Shown piece after piece: positions 1-6,510 of a stretch of 10,595 bases of DNA. The DNA lies in contig JAGWVP010000062.1 of the NCBI GenBank assembly GCA_018970825.1, forward strand, positions 1 through 10,595. The letters are read 5' to 3'. Positions within the stretch are counted from its first letter, which is position 1. Every line of letters begins with the position of its first letter. The position numbers were made by a program, and so were the translations under genes. The stretch comes from a bacterium (lineage in GTDB: Bacteria; Desulfobacterota; Binatia; UBA12015). Below the pieces are notes generated by a model. It was given only the letters and a program-made list of their open reading frames with translations. It was not told where the DNA came from and ran no database searches.

Positions 1-924
1 CCCTCGACGCTCGCGATCTACCACCAGTCGACCTGGTGGGATCGCGGGCTGCACCTCCTGCGGGCGGCACGCGGGCCCCGGGTCGTCCGCGACCACAACG
101 TCACGCCCGCCGCCTACTTCGAGGGGGTTCACCCCGACTTCGTCCGCGCGGCCGTGGGAGGGGCCGAGCAGCGCGCGCGCGTCGCCCGGGAGCCGGGCGT
201 GCTGTTCGTCGCGGCCTCGCCCCTGAACGCCCGCGAACTGGTCGCGCTCGGCGCCGACCCGCAACGGGTGCGCGTCGTCCCGCCGTTCCACCGCGCGGAG
301 GAACTCGCGGCCGCACCGCCCGACGAGGCCGCTCTCCGCCGCTGGTCCCGCGGCGGGCCGACGGTGCTCTTCGTGGGGCGCATTGCGCCGCACAAGGGGC
401 ACCTGCGACTTCTTCGAATCGCCGCGGTCCACGCGGAGCTCTTCGGCGAGCCGCTGCGGGTCCGCCTGGTCGGCTCGTTCGATCCCCGCTGGACACGCTG
501 GCGCGCGGCGATCGACCGGTCGGTGCGACGCATGGGGCTTTCGGACCGCGTCGAGATCGTCGGACCGGTCTCCGAGGGCGAGCTCAAGGCCGCCTACCTG
601 ACCTCCCACGTACTGCTGTGCTGTTCCGAGCACGAGGGCTTCTGCGTGCCGCTCGTCGAGGCGGCGCGGCTCGGCGTCCCGGTGGTCGCGGCGCGACAGG
701 AAGCGGTGGCCGACACGCTGGGGCCCGAGGGGCTCGTCGTCGACGGGGACGACGACCTGGTCGCGACGGCTCTCCACCGGGTACTGCACGACGGGGAACT
801 GCGGGGCCGACTCGTGGAGGCGCTGCGGGAGCGCTTCGCGAGGCTGTGGGCGCCCACCGTCCTCGAACGCTCGTTTCTCGACGCGCTCGGCCCGCTCGGG
901 CGCCCGCCGCGAACCGGGGTCTGA
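1..924 (+). CDS. GT4-type glycosyltransferase, 5'-truncated by the window edge
   Basis: The reading frame is open from base 1 to the TGA at 922-924 (307 codons visible), so the start and much of the N-terminal Rossmann domain lie outside the window. What remains is the C-terminal, nucleotide-sugar-binding half of a GT-B enzyme. A phosphate/sugar-contact segment VLFVGRIAPHKG lies at about 364-399. The family EX7E motif is EGFCVPLVE at 634-660, preceded by a CCSEHE segment. These enzymes retain stereochemistry and transfer a sugar from a nucleotide (or lipid-phosphate) donor to a glycan or lipid acceptor, normally in the cytoplasm. Donor and acceptor cannot be read from the sequence. A GTG at 154 could be mistaken for a start, but coding continues upstream in the same frame and a protein starting there would lack the N-terminal domain. 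The next gene, also a glycosyltransferase, begins 4 bases after the stop, so the two are probably co-transcribed in a cell-surface polysaccharide or glycoconjugate cluster extending to the left. Confidence 0.88.
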   Translation, partial: PSTLAIYHQSTWWDRGLHLLRAARGPRVVRDHNVTPAAYFEGVHPDFVRAAVGGAEQRARVAREPGVLFVAASPLNARELVALGADPQRVRVVPPFHRAEELAAAPPDEAALRRWSRGGPTVLFVGRIAPHKGHLRLLRIAAVHAELFGEPLRVRLVGSFDPRWTRWRAAIDRSVRRMGLSDRVEIVGPVSEGELKAAYLTSHVLLCCSEHEGFCVPLVEAARLGVPVVAARQEAVADTLGPEGLVVDGDDDLVATALHRVLHDGELRGRLVEALRERFARLWAPTVLERSFLDALGPLGRPPRTGV

Positions 925-928
925 CGGG

Positions 929-2152
929 ATGCGCGTCGCGGTCGTCGTCCAGCGCTACGGAAGGGAGGTCCTCGGCGGGGCCGAGACCCATGCCGCCCTC
1001 ATGGCGGGCATTCTCGCCCGCGAACACGACGTCGAGGTCCTGACGACGACGGCGCGCGACTACCACGAGTGGCGCGAGGGCTTCGCGCCGGGCATCGAGC
1101 GGATCGACGGCGTTTGCGTGAGACGCTTCCCGGTCGCGCAGGGGCGCCTCGCCTCGTGGCACGCGATGAGCCGACTGCTCCACGACGGGTTCGAGGCGAG
1201 CGCGTTCGCCCGCCTGCCCGTGCCGGTCCGCGAGGCCTTCGCGGAACGGGTGCGATCCTGGCCCGACGCGCTGCAGGAGGCCTTCGTGCACGGACAGGGC
1301 CCGGTCGCACCGGCGCTCGTCGATCACCTTCGCCGGGAGCGTCACGACCGGGTGCTGTTCGTCACCTACCTGTACCCGACGACCTACGACGGCCTGCTCG
1401 CGGTCGAGCGCGGTCGTGCCTTCGTCGTCCCGACGCTTCACGACGAGCCGCCGGCCTACCTGCCCGTGTTCGGTCGGCGGCTGCGCCGCGCGCACCTCCT
1501 GTGTTCGACCGAGGCCGAGGTGGCGCTGGTCGGGCGGCTCTACCCCGACGATCCGCCGCGGGCGAGCCTGCTCGGCTACGGGATCGACCTGCCGCCGCCC
1601 CGTCCGTCCGCGCCCGCGTTCGACGCCTCTTCCTACCTCCTCTACGCGGGCCGGGTCGACCCGCAGAAGGGCATTCCCGACCTGCTCGAGTGGTACGCCG
1701 AACTGCGGCGGACGACGTCTCGGCCGCCGCGACTTCTCCTGATCGGCGAGGTCGCGATGCCGCTGCCGAGGATCCCGGGTCTCGAGGCACTCGGGTTCGT
1801 ATCCGAGGATCGAAAGCGCGAGCTCCTGCGCGGCGCGCTCGCACTCGTCCACCCGTCTCCCTACGAGAGCCTCGGCATCGTGATCCTCGAGGCGATGGGG
1901 TCGGCGGTGCCGATCGTCGTCCGGGCCGACTGCGAGGTGATGGTGGAGCACTGCCGCCGCGGTGGCGGCGGCACCTGGGTTCGGGACGGCGCCGAGTTCT
2001 CGGCGGCCGTCGCCCGGCTCGCCGGGGACCCCCGCCTCTGCGAGAGGCTGGGCCGGGCCGGGCGCGCCTTCGCGGAGCGCGAGTACGGGATGCCCGCCTA
2101 CGTCGAGCGCCTGCTCGGCCGATTCCGCGGACCGGCTCCGGACCGCTCCTGA
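929..2152 (+). CDS. GT4-type glycosyltransferase
   Basis: A complete 407-residue GT-B glycosyltransferase, the usual length for family GT4. The N-terminus MRVAVVVQRYG followed by GGAETH (G16-H21) is the glycine-rich loop typical of GT4 acceptor domains. The C-terminal domain has YAGRVDPQKG (239-248), matching the donor-phosphate loop, and an EX7E motif ESLGIVILE with Glu313 and Glu321. The enzyme should act in the cytoplasm or at the inner membrane face and add one sugar to a growing glycan; substrate unknown. The ATG lies 4 bases after the upstream glycosyltransferase stop. Only a weak GGGG (916-919) could serve as ribosome-binding site, so translation may be coupled. It is the last gene of the glycan cluster on this side: a terminator-like hairpin and the Pho box follow the stop. 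The generic GT4 assignment is secure; a more specific name would be a guess. Confidence 0.92.
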   Translation: MRVAVVVQRYGREVLGGAETHAALMAGILAREHDVEVLTTTARDYHEWREGFAPGIERIDGVCVRRFPVAQGRLASWHAMSRLLHDGFEASAFARLPVPVREAFAERVRSWPDALQEAFVHGQGPVAPALVDHLRRERHDRVLFVTYLYPTTYDGLLAVERGRAFVVPTLHDEPPAYLPVFGRRLRRAHLLCSTEAEVALVGRLYPDDPPRASLLGYGIDLPPPRPSAPAFDASSYLLYAGRVDPQKGIPDLLEWYAELRRTTSRPPRLLLIGEVAMPLPRIPGLEALGFVSEDRKRELLRGALALVHPSPYESLGIVILEAMGSAVPIVVRADCEVMVEHCRRGGGGTWVRDGAEFSAAVARLAGDPRLCERLGRAGRAFAEREYGMPAYVERLLGRFRGPAPDRS

Positions 2153-2172
2153 ACGAGACGACACCGCCCGGC

Positions 2173-2191
2173 GCCGGGACCCAACCCCGGC
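2173..2191 (+). terminator. terminator-like hairpin after the glycosyltransferase genes
   Basis: GCCGGG (2173-2178) and CCCGGC (2186-2191) pair perfectly as a 6-bp all-GC stem with a 7-base loop (ACCCAAC), followed by TCTTC. It starts 21 bases after the glycosyltransferase stop and ends 12 bases before the Pho box, where a terminator would insulate the two units. The T-tract is poor, so termination may be partial or Rho-dependent. A short palindrome CCCGGCGCCGGG (2167-2178) shares the left arm and could compete with this fold. Confidence 0.35.
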
Positions 2192-2202
2192 TCTTCCCCC
2201 GG

Positions 2203-2220
2203 CTGTCACGGAACCGTCAC
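2203..2220 (+). promoter_or_regulatory. Pho box (PhoB operator) upstream of pstS
   Basis: Two 7-base direct repeats, CTGTCAC (2203-2209) and CCGTCAC (2214-2220), start exactly 11 bases apart and are separated by GGAA. This is the architecture of a Pho box, for which the well-characterised enterobacterial half-site consensus is CTGTCAT with an 11-base repeat period. The first repeat matches 6 of 7 positions and the second 5 of 7. It lies 36 bases before the pstS start. The gap from its end to the TAGGGT hexamer is 10 bases, as in PhoB-dependent promoters where PhoB replaces the -35 contact. The system's own PhoB is encoded downstream, so phosphorylated PhoB probably activates this whole gene string during phosphate limitation. 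No second site of comparable quality was noticed in the window. Confidence 0.8.
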
Positions 2221-2230
2221 ATTCGGCGCC

Positions 2231-2236
2231 TAGGGT
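2231..2236 (+). promoter_or_regulatory. Probable -10 element of the pst-pho promoter
   Basis: TAGGGT matches the sigma-70 -10 hexamer TATAAT at T1, A2 and T6, the most conserved positions, and sits 10 bases after the Pho box, the expected distance. No good -35 hexamer precedes it, which is normal for a PhoB-activated promoter. A transcript starting about 7 bases downstream (near 2243) would have a leader of only about 13-14 bases, beginning at or just before the ribosome-binding site. The hexamer itself is weak; its support comes from position. Confidence 0.5.
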
Positions 2237-2243
2237 CCCCATC

Positions 2244-2250
2244 GGAGGTG
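2244..2250 (+). promoter_or_regulatory. Strong ribosome-binding site of pstS
   Basis: GGAGGTG lies 6 bases before the ATG at 2257 (8 bases counted from the GGAGG core). It is the best Shine-Dalgarno sequence in the window and fixes the pstS start, although the same frame stays open for more than 1 kb upstream. A strong site fits a binding protein needed in excess over the membrane components. Confidence 0.75.
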
Positions 2251-2256
2251 GTCGAC

Positions 2257-3102
2257 ATGAGATCGAGCAAGCTGGTGGCGGTCGCGGTCCTCGCCCTGTG
2301 CGGGGCGATCCCCGGAGGCCCGGCCCGGGCCGACGACGTGACGGTCAAGGGGTCGGACACGATGGTGCTCCTCGGCCAGAAGTGGGCCGAGGTCTACATG
2401 GCGAGCAACCCCGGGACGAAGATCCAGGTCACAGGCGGCGGCTCGGGCACGGGAATCGCGGCGCTCGCGAACGGGACGACCGACGTCGCCGAGTCCTCGC
2501 GCCCGATGAAGCCCCAGGAGACCGAGGCCGCGGAGTCGAAGACCGGCGGGAAGGTGAAGGTGCTGCCGGTCGCTCTCGACGCCCTCTCGATCTACGTCGC
2601 CAAGTCGAACCCGGTCGAGGAACTCAGCATCCCGCAGTTGCGCAAGATCTACACCGGCGCCGTCGGCAACTGGAAGGAGGTCGGCGGGCCGGATCGACCG
2701 ATCAACCTCTACAGCCGGGAGAACAACTCGGGGACCTACGTGTTCTTCAAGGAGCACGTGCTCTCCAACGACGACTTCGACCCGAGCGCCCAGACCCTGC
2801 CCGGCACGGCGGCCGTGGTGAACGCGGTCGCGAAGGATCCCGACGCCATCGGCTACGGCGGGATCGCCTACGCCGAGGGCGTGAAGCGCCTGCGGGTGAA
2901 GAAGGACGACCAGGCGCCGGCCGTCGAGGGCACGCTCGAGAATGCGCAGAACGGGTCCTACGGCCTGTCGCGCGAATTGTATTTCTTCTTCGTTCCCGGC
3001 CGCAACGCCGCAGCCGACCGGTTCGCGGAGTGGACGGTCTCTCCGGACGGCCAGAAGGTCGTGAAGGACGTGGGCTACTACCCGCTGCCGAACGCGAAGT
3101 GA
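2257..3102 (+). CDS. pstS: Periplasmic phosphate-binding protein of the Pst ABC transporter
   Basis: A 281-residue protein of the short PstS type (the GSDTM form, not the longer E. coli type). A classic Sec signal peptide spans residues 1-25: basic start MRSSK, a hydrophobic stretch LVAVAVLALCG, and cleavage after A-R-A, giving a mature N-terminus DDVTVKG. The phosphate site shows the family's landmarks: GSDTM (32-36) and GGGSGTG (60-66) from the first lobe, and SRENNSGTY (153-161) with Arg154, Ser158, Gly159 and Thr160 from the second. Cys15 is inside the signal core and is not a lipobox, so the mature protein should be soluble in the periplasm. The start is set by the GGAGGTG at 2244-2250. 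It is the first gene of the pst-pho string behind the Pho box, and its TGA overlaps the GTG of pstC by 4 bases. It delivers phosphate to PstC-PstA; a role in phosphate sensing follows from the family. Confidence 0.95.
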   Translation: MRSSKLVAVAVLALCGAIPGGPARADDVTVKGSDTMVLLGQKWAEVYMASNPGTKIQVTGGGSGTGIAALANGTTDVAESSRPMKPQETEAAESKTGGKVKVLPVALDALSIYVAKSNPVEELSIPQLRKIYTGAVGNWKEVGGPDRPINLYSRENNSGTYVFFKEHVLSNDDFDPSAQTLPGTAAVVNAVAKDPDAIGYGGIAYAEGVKRLRVKKDDQAPAVEGTLENAQNGSYGLSRELYFFFVPGRNAAADRFAEWTVSPDGQKVVKDVGYYPLPNAK

Positions 3103-4115
3103 GTTCCTCGCCCGCGGGTCGGCGGACGGCCACGACCGCGGTCGCGAGTGCGGCCTCGGAGAGTCGACGGAGAGCCGCGCGGCGGGCCGAGCGACTCTTC
3201 GGTGCCGTCGTCCGTACGGCCGCGTTCGCGGCGATCCTCGCGATCGTCCTGATCTTCGTCTTCGTCGGCCGGGAGGCGCTCCCGCTTCTCCGGCAGGGGC
3301 AGGCCCCCGGGCACGGCGAGGAAATCGTGTCGTGGGCGAGCCTCGCGGGACCGACGACCTATCCCGACCGGCCGCCCCGGTACGTCTGGCAGCCGGTCTC
3401 GGCGGTCCCGAAGTACAACCTGCTCCCGCTCGTCGTCGGCACCCTCAAGACGACCCTGGTCGCCATCCTGTTCGCGGGCCCCCTCGCCGTGCTCGCGGCG
3501 ATCCTCACCTCGGAGTTCGCCCCGCGCTGGGTGAGCCAGGTCGTGAAGCCCACGATCGAACTCCTCGCCGGCATCCCGTCGGTCGTCCTCGGCTTCTTCG
3601 CGCTCATGGTCCTCGCGACGTGGCTGCAGGGGCTCCTCGGCGTGCGCTACCGGCTGAACGCGCTCACCGCCGGCATCGGCCTCGGTCTCGCGGTGATCCC
3701 GATCATCTACACGGTCGCGGAGGACGCCCTCGCGGCGGTGCCGAGATCCTACCGCGAGGCGTCGTACGCGCTCGGCGCGAGCCGCTGGGAGACCGCCGTG
3801 CGGATCGTCGTGCCGGCCGCGCTTCCGGGCATCTTCGCCGGCGTGGCGCTCGGCTTCGGGCGCGCGGTCGGCGAGACCATGATCGTGCTCATGGCCTCGG
3901 GGAACGCGGCCCTCGCCACGTGGCCGCTCACCGACTCGGTCCGGACGCTGTCGGCCACGATCGCCGCGGAACTCGGCGAGGTGGTCTTCGGCGGTCCTCA
4001 CTACCGGGTTCTCTTCCTGCTCGGCGTGCTCCTGTTCGTCTTCACCTTCGCGGTCAACCTCGCGGGCGAACTCACGGTGCGCAGGCTCCGCGAGCGGCTC
4101 GGGGGACGCGCTTGA
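3099..4115 (+). CDS. pstC: Phosphate ABC transporter permease PstC
   Basis: A 338-residue inner-membrane permease. It begins with about 33 basic, probably cytoplasmic residues, then a first membrane helix (about 38-54, AAFAAILAIVLIFVFVG), a periplasmic loop of roughly 60 residues, and a core of about five further hydrophobic helices. The binding-protein-dependent permease signature (EAA loop) reads EASYALGASRWE from Glu220 to Glu231, with Gly226; this loop docks on PstB. The GIPSVVLGFFAL and GFGRAVGETM segments are typical of PstC. I chose the GTG at 3099, which overlaps the pstS stop (GTGA). It lacks a good ribosome-binding site, so coupled translation from pstS is likely. No ATG precedes the first helix in this frame. 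It pairs with PstA to form the phosphate channel. Start choice is moderately certain, identity high. Confidence 0.94.
   Translation: MSSSPAGRRTATTAVASAASESRRRAARRAERLFGAVVRTAAFAAILAIVLIFVFVGREALPLLRQGQAPGHGEEIVSWASLAGPTTYPDRPPRYVWQPVSAVPKYNLLPLVVGTLKTTLVAILFAGPLAVLAAILTSEFAPRWVSQVVKPTIELLAGIPSVVLGFFALMVLATWLQGLLGVRYRLNALTAGIGLGLAVIPIIYTVAEDALAAVPRSYREASYALGASRWETAVRIVVPAALPGIFAGVALGFGRAVGETMIVLMASGNAALATWPLTDSVRTLSATIAAELGEVVFGGPHYRVLFLLGVLLFVFTFAVNLAGELTVRRLRERLGGRA
4101..4106 (+). promoter_or_regulatory. Ribosome-binding site supporting a TTG start for pstA
   Basis: GGGGGA lies 5 bases upstream of the TTG at 4112-4114. The next in-frame ATG (4204) falls inside the first membrane helix, so this site and the 4-base overlap with the pstC stop (TTGA) together argue for the rare TTG start. 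Confidence 0.5.
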
Positions 4116-5041
4116 GCTCGCGGCTCCCGGGGCGCCCGTCGGCGGCGTGGAAGGGCAGCGCCTTCGTTGCGCTCTGCGGCGCCGCGGCCGCGATCATCGT
4201 CGCCATGCTGGCGATCATCCTCGCGGACGTGGTCCGCAACGGGTGGGCCGGTCTCGGCTGGGAGTTCCTCGTCTCGGCCCCGTCCGAGGGAATGCGGGGC
4301 GGCGGGGTCGGCCCGGCGATCTTCGGGACCTTCGCGCTCGTGCTGCTCATGACGATCGCGGTCGTCCCGGTCGGCGTTCTGACCGCCGTGTACCTCTTCG
4401 AGTACGCGCGGCCGGACTCCGCCTTCGCGCGCGCCGTGAACCTCGCCGTGAGCAACCTCGCGGGCGTGCCCTCGATCGTCTTCGGTCTCTTCGGCCTCGG
4501 CTTCTTCGTCCGTTTCGTCGGCGGCGGCATCGACCGGGTGTTCCACGCGGGCGAACTCGCCTGGGGCAAGCCGTCGATCCTCTGGGCGGCGCTCACCCTC
4601 GCCCTCCTCACGCTCCCGGTCGTCATCGTGACGACCGGCGAGGCCCTGCGAGCGGTCCCGGTCGCCGCGCGCGAGGCGAGCTTTGCGCTCGGTGCGACGA
4701 AGTGGCAGACGATCTCGAGGGTGGTGCTGCCGCAGTCGCTCGCCGGGATCCTGACCGGGGCGATCCTCGCCGTGAGCCGCGGCGCGGGCGAGGTGGCGCC
4801 GATCATGTTCACCGGCGCCGCCTACTTCCTGCCGAAGCTCCCCACCCGCCTCACCGACCAGTTCATGGAACTCGGCTACCACGTGTACGTGCTCTCGACG
4901 CAGTCGCCGGACATCGAGGCGACGAAGCCCATCCTCTACTCGACGGTCCTCGTCCTGCTGTTCCTCACGTTCCTGCTGAACGCGACGGCAATCGCCATCC
5001 GCGCGCGCTTCCGCGCGGCCCTGCGGCCCCAGGACGCCTGA
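4112..5041 (+). CDS. pstA: Phosphate ABC transporter permease PstA
   Basis: A 309-residue inner-membrane permease, partner of PstC. The first membrane helix is about residues 21-38 (FVALCGAAAAIIVAMLAI), followed by a loop with GWEFLVSAPSEGM, the usual PstA arrangement. About five more hydrophobic segments follow. The EAA loop is EASFALGATKWQ from Glu188, with Gly194, and the segment SRGAGEVAPIMFTGAAYF is strongly characteristic of PstA. The C-terminus ends after the last helix with a short basic tail. The start is taken as TTG at 4112, sharing four bases with the pstC stop and preceded by GGGGGA at 5 bases. PstB starts after a single intervening base. A rare start codon may lower output relative to PstS. 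Function (phosphate import with PstSCB) is known for the family and clear from gene order. Confidence 0.93.
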   Translation: MSSRLPGRPSAAWKGSAFVALCGAAAAIIVAMLAIILADVVRNGWAGLGWEFLVSAPSEGMRGGGVGPAIFGTFALVLLMTIAVVPVGVLTAVYLFEYARPDSAFARAVNLAVSNLAGVPSIVFGLFGLGFFVRFVGGGIDRVFHAGELAWGKPSILWAALTLALLTLPVVIVTTGEALRAVPVAAREASFALGATKWQTISRVVLPQSLAGILTGAILAVSRGAGEVAPIMFTGAAYFLPKLPTRLTDQFMELGYHVYVLSTQSPDIEATKPILYSTVLVLLFLTFLLNATAIAIRARFRAALRPQDA

Positions 5042-5042
5042 G

Positions 5043-5822
5043 ATGGAAGGCGGGAGCAACGACGCGACGTCGGTCAAGGTCTCGGCCCGGGACCTCGACG
5101 TGTTCTACGGCTCGACGCAGGCTCTCCACGGCATCTCGCTCGACGCCCGCGCGAACCGCGTGACCGCCCTCATCGGGCCGTCGGGATGCGGCAAGTCGAC
5201 GTTCCTGCGCTCGATCAACCGGATGAACGACCTGATCCCGGGGATGCGGAGGCAGGGGCGGATTCTGCTCGACGGGGCCGACATCCACGACCCCGGCGTC
5301 GACGTCGTCGACCTGCGGCGCCGCGTGGGCATGGTGTTCCAGCGCTCGAACCCGTTCCCGAAGTCGATCTACGAGAACGTCTCCTACGGGCCGCGGATCC
5401 ACGGGGTGTCGGACCGCGGGACGCTCGACGAGATCGTCCGGACCACCCTCGAGCAGGCGGCGCTCTGGGACGAGGTGAAGGACCGCCTCGGTGCGTCCGC
5501 GCTCTCGCTCTCCGGCGGCCAGCAGCAACGGCTCTGCATCGCGCGCGCGCTCGCCGTCGAGCCCGAGGTGCTGCTCATGGACGAGCCGGCCTCCGCCCTC
5601 GATCCGCTCGCGACGGCGAGGATCGAGGAGTTGATCCACGAGTTGAAGGAGCGGTACACGATCCTCATCGTGACCCACAACATGCAGCAGGCGGCCCGGG
5701 TGTCCGACACGACCGCGTATTTCTACCTCGGCCGACTCGTCGAGGTCGGTCCGACCGCGCAGATCTTCACCAACCCCGCGAAGCAGGAGACCGAGGACTA
5801 CATCACGGGAAGGTTCGGGTAG
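5043..5822 (+). CDS. pstB: Phosphate ABC transporter ATPase PstB
   Basis: A 259-residue ABC ATPase, close to the usual PstB length. Walker A is GPSGCGKST (45-53). The signature motif is LSGGQQQR (156-163). Walker B, VLLMDEP, has Asp180 and the catalytic Glu181, followed by the D-loop SALDP (184-188); the switch histidine is His212 in VTHNMQQ. The stretches LRSINRMNDL and NPFPKSIYENV are specific to PstB among ABC proteins. In the Q-loop the usual proline after QK/QR is serine here (QRSNPFP), a mild change. It hydrolyses ATP on the cytoplasmic face of PstCA. ATG at 5043 follows the pstA stop by one base, with AGGA (5031-5034) as a ribosome-binding site 8 bases upstream. phoU follows after 10 bases. 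Confidence 0.97.
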   Translation: MEGGSNDATSVKVSARDLDVFYGSTQALHGISLDARANRVTALIGPSGCGKSTFLRSINRMNDLIPGMRRQGRILLDGADIHDPGVDVVDLRRRVGMVFQRSNPFPKSIYENVSYGPRIHGVSDRGTLDEIVRTTLEQAALWDEVKDRLGASALSLSGGQQQRLCIARALAVEPEVLLMDEPASALDPLATARIEELIHELKERYTILIVTHNMQQAARVSDTTAYFYLGRLVEVGPTAQIFTNPAKQETEDYITGRFG

Positions 5823-5832
5823 GGCGAGGGCG

Positions 5833-6510
5833 ATGGCACAGCACACCGACCGACGCTACGAAGAGGAGCTCGCGAGACTCCGCCAACTCGTGCTCGAGAT
5901 GGGCGGACTCGTCGAGACCCAGATCGCCGACTCGGTCCGGGCGCTCGCCTCGAACGACGCCGAACTCGCCCGGGCCACGATCGACCGCGACCACGAGGTG
6001 AACCGGTACGACGTCGAGATCGACGAGGAGTGCCTCCGTCTGCTCGCACTCCACCAGCCCGCGGCGCGCGACCTGCGCCTGATCACGACGGGCCTCAAGA
6101 TCACGACCGACCTCGAGCGGATCGGCGACCTCGCCGTCAACGTGTGCGAGCGCGTCGTCGAGCGATCCGGCCAGGGGCACGATGTCCGCATCGACCTTCC
6201 GCGGATGGCGGACATGGCCCGGGGCATGCTCCGCGAGAGCCTCGACGCCTTCGTGCGCGAGGATGCCGAGCTCGCCCTCAAGGTCTGCCGCGACGACGAC
6301 GCGATCGACGCGCTCCACGGAGCGATGTTCCGCGAGATGATCGACTGGATGGGCTCCCACCCGGGGGCGGCCGTCGACGGAACCGGCCAGCTGTTCGTGT
6401 CGAAGTACCTCGAGAGGATCGCCGACCACGCGACGAACATCGGGGAGATGGTGATCTTCATGGTCAAGGGAAAGAGCATCCGGCACCTGTCGGTGCCGTC
6501 GTCGATCTGA
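5833..6510 (+). CDS. phoU: Phosphate signalling protein PhoU
   Basis: A 225-residue, all-helical cytoplasmic protein made of two related three-helix PhoU domains (about 15-105 and 118-213). Each carries the metal-cluster motif E-x3-D: Glu95/Asp99 in TTDLERIGDLAVN, and Glu194/Asp198 in KYLERIADHATNIGE. The N-terminal helices contain the family-typical ARDLRLITTGLKI stretch. PhoU is known to be needed for signalling from Pst to PhoR: in phosphate-replete cells it keeps PhoR from activating PhoB. Position between pstB and phoB is the standard context. AGGG (5821-5824) lies 8 bases before the ATG and overlaps the pstB stop. The stop overlaps the phoB start by one base (TGATG). Length is slightly below the 241 residues of E. 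coli PhoU, with nothing essential evidently missing. Confidence 0.96.
   Translation: MAQHTDRRYEEELARLRQLVLEMGGLVETQIADSVRALASNDAELARATIDRDHEVNRYDVEIDEECLRLLALHQPAARDLRLITTGLKITTDLERIGDLAVNVCERVVERSGQGHDVRIDLPRMADMARGMLRESLDAFVREDAELALKVCRDDDAIDALHGAMFREMIDWMGSHPGAAVDGTGQLFVSKYLERIADHATNIGEMVIFMVKGKSIRHLSVPSSI

Noticed and set aside
2167..2178. 12-base palindrome CCCGGCGCCGGG as a regulator binding site
   Set aside because: Such GC-only palindromes arise easily at this base composition, and half of it is better explained by the terminator-like stem at 2173-2191.
584..2242. Long open frame on the minus strand (about 550 codons) opposite the glycosyltransferase genes
   Set aside because: It lies antisense to two genes with clear GT4 motifs, is rich in Arg, Gly, Ala, Glu and Pro without recognisable domains, and spans the Pho box. 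Such frames are common when stops are depleted by high GC.
1069..2256. Upstream extension of the pstS frame by about 396 codons
   Set aside because: The extension is the wrong frame of the second glycosyltransferase and crosses the Pho box. The signal peptide and the GGAGGTG site fix the start at 2257.
4147..5163. Plus-strand open frame of 338 codons within pstA and pstB
   Set aside because: It is Arg/Gly/Pro-rich with no motifs, and is an out-of-frame shadow of pstA, whose EAA loop and membrane helices are unambiguous.
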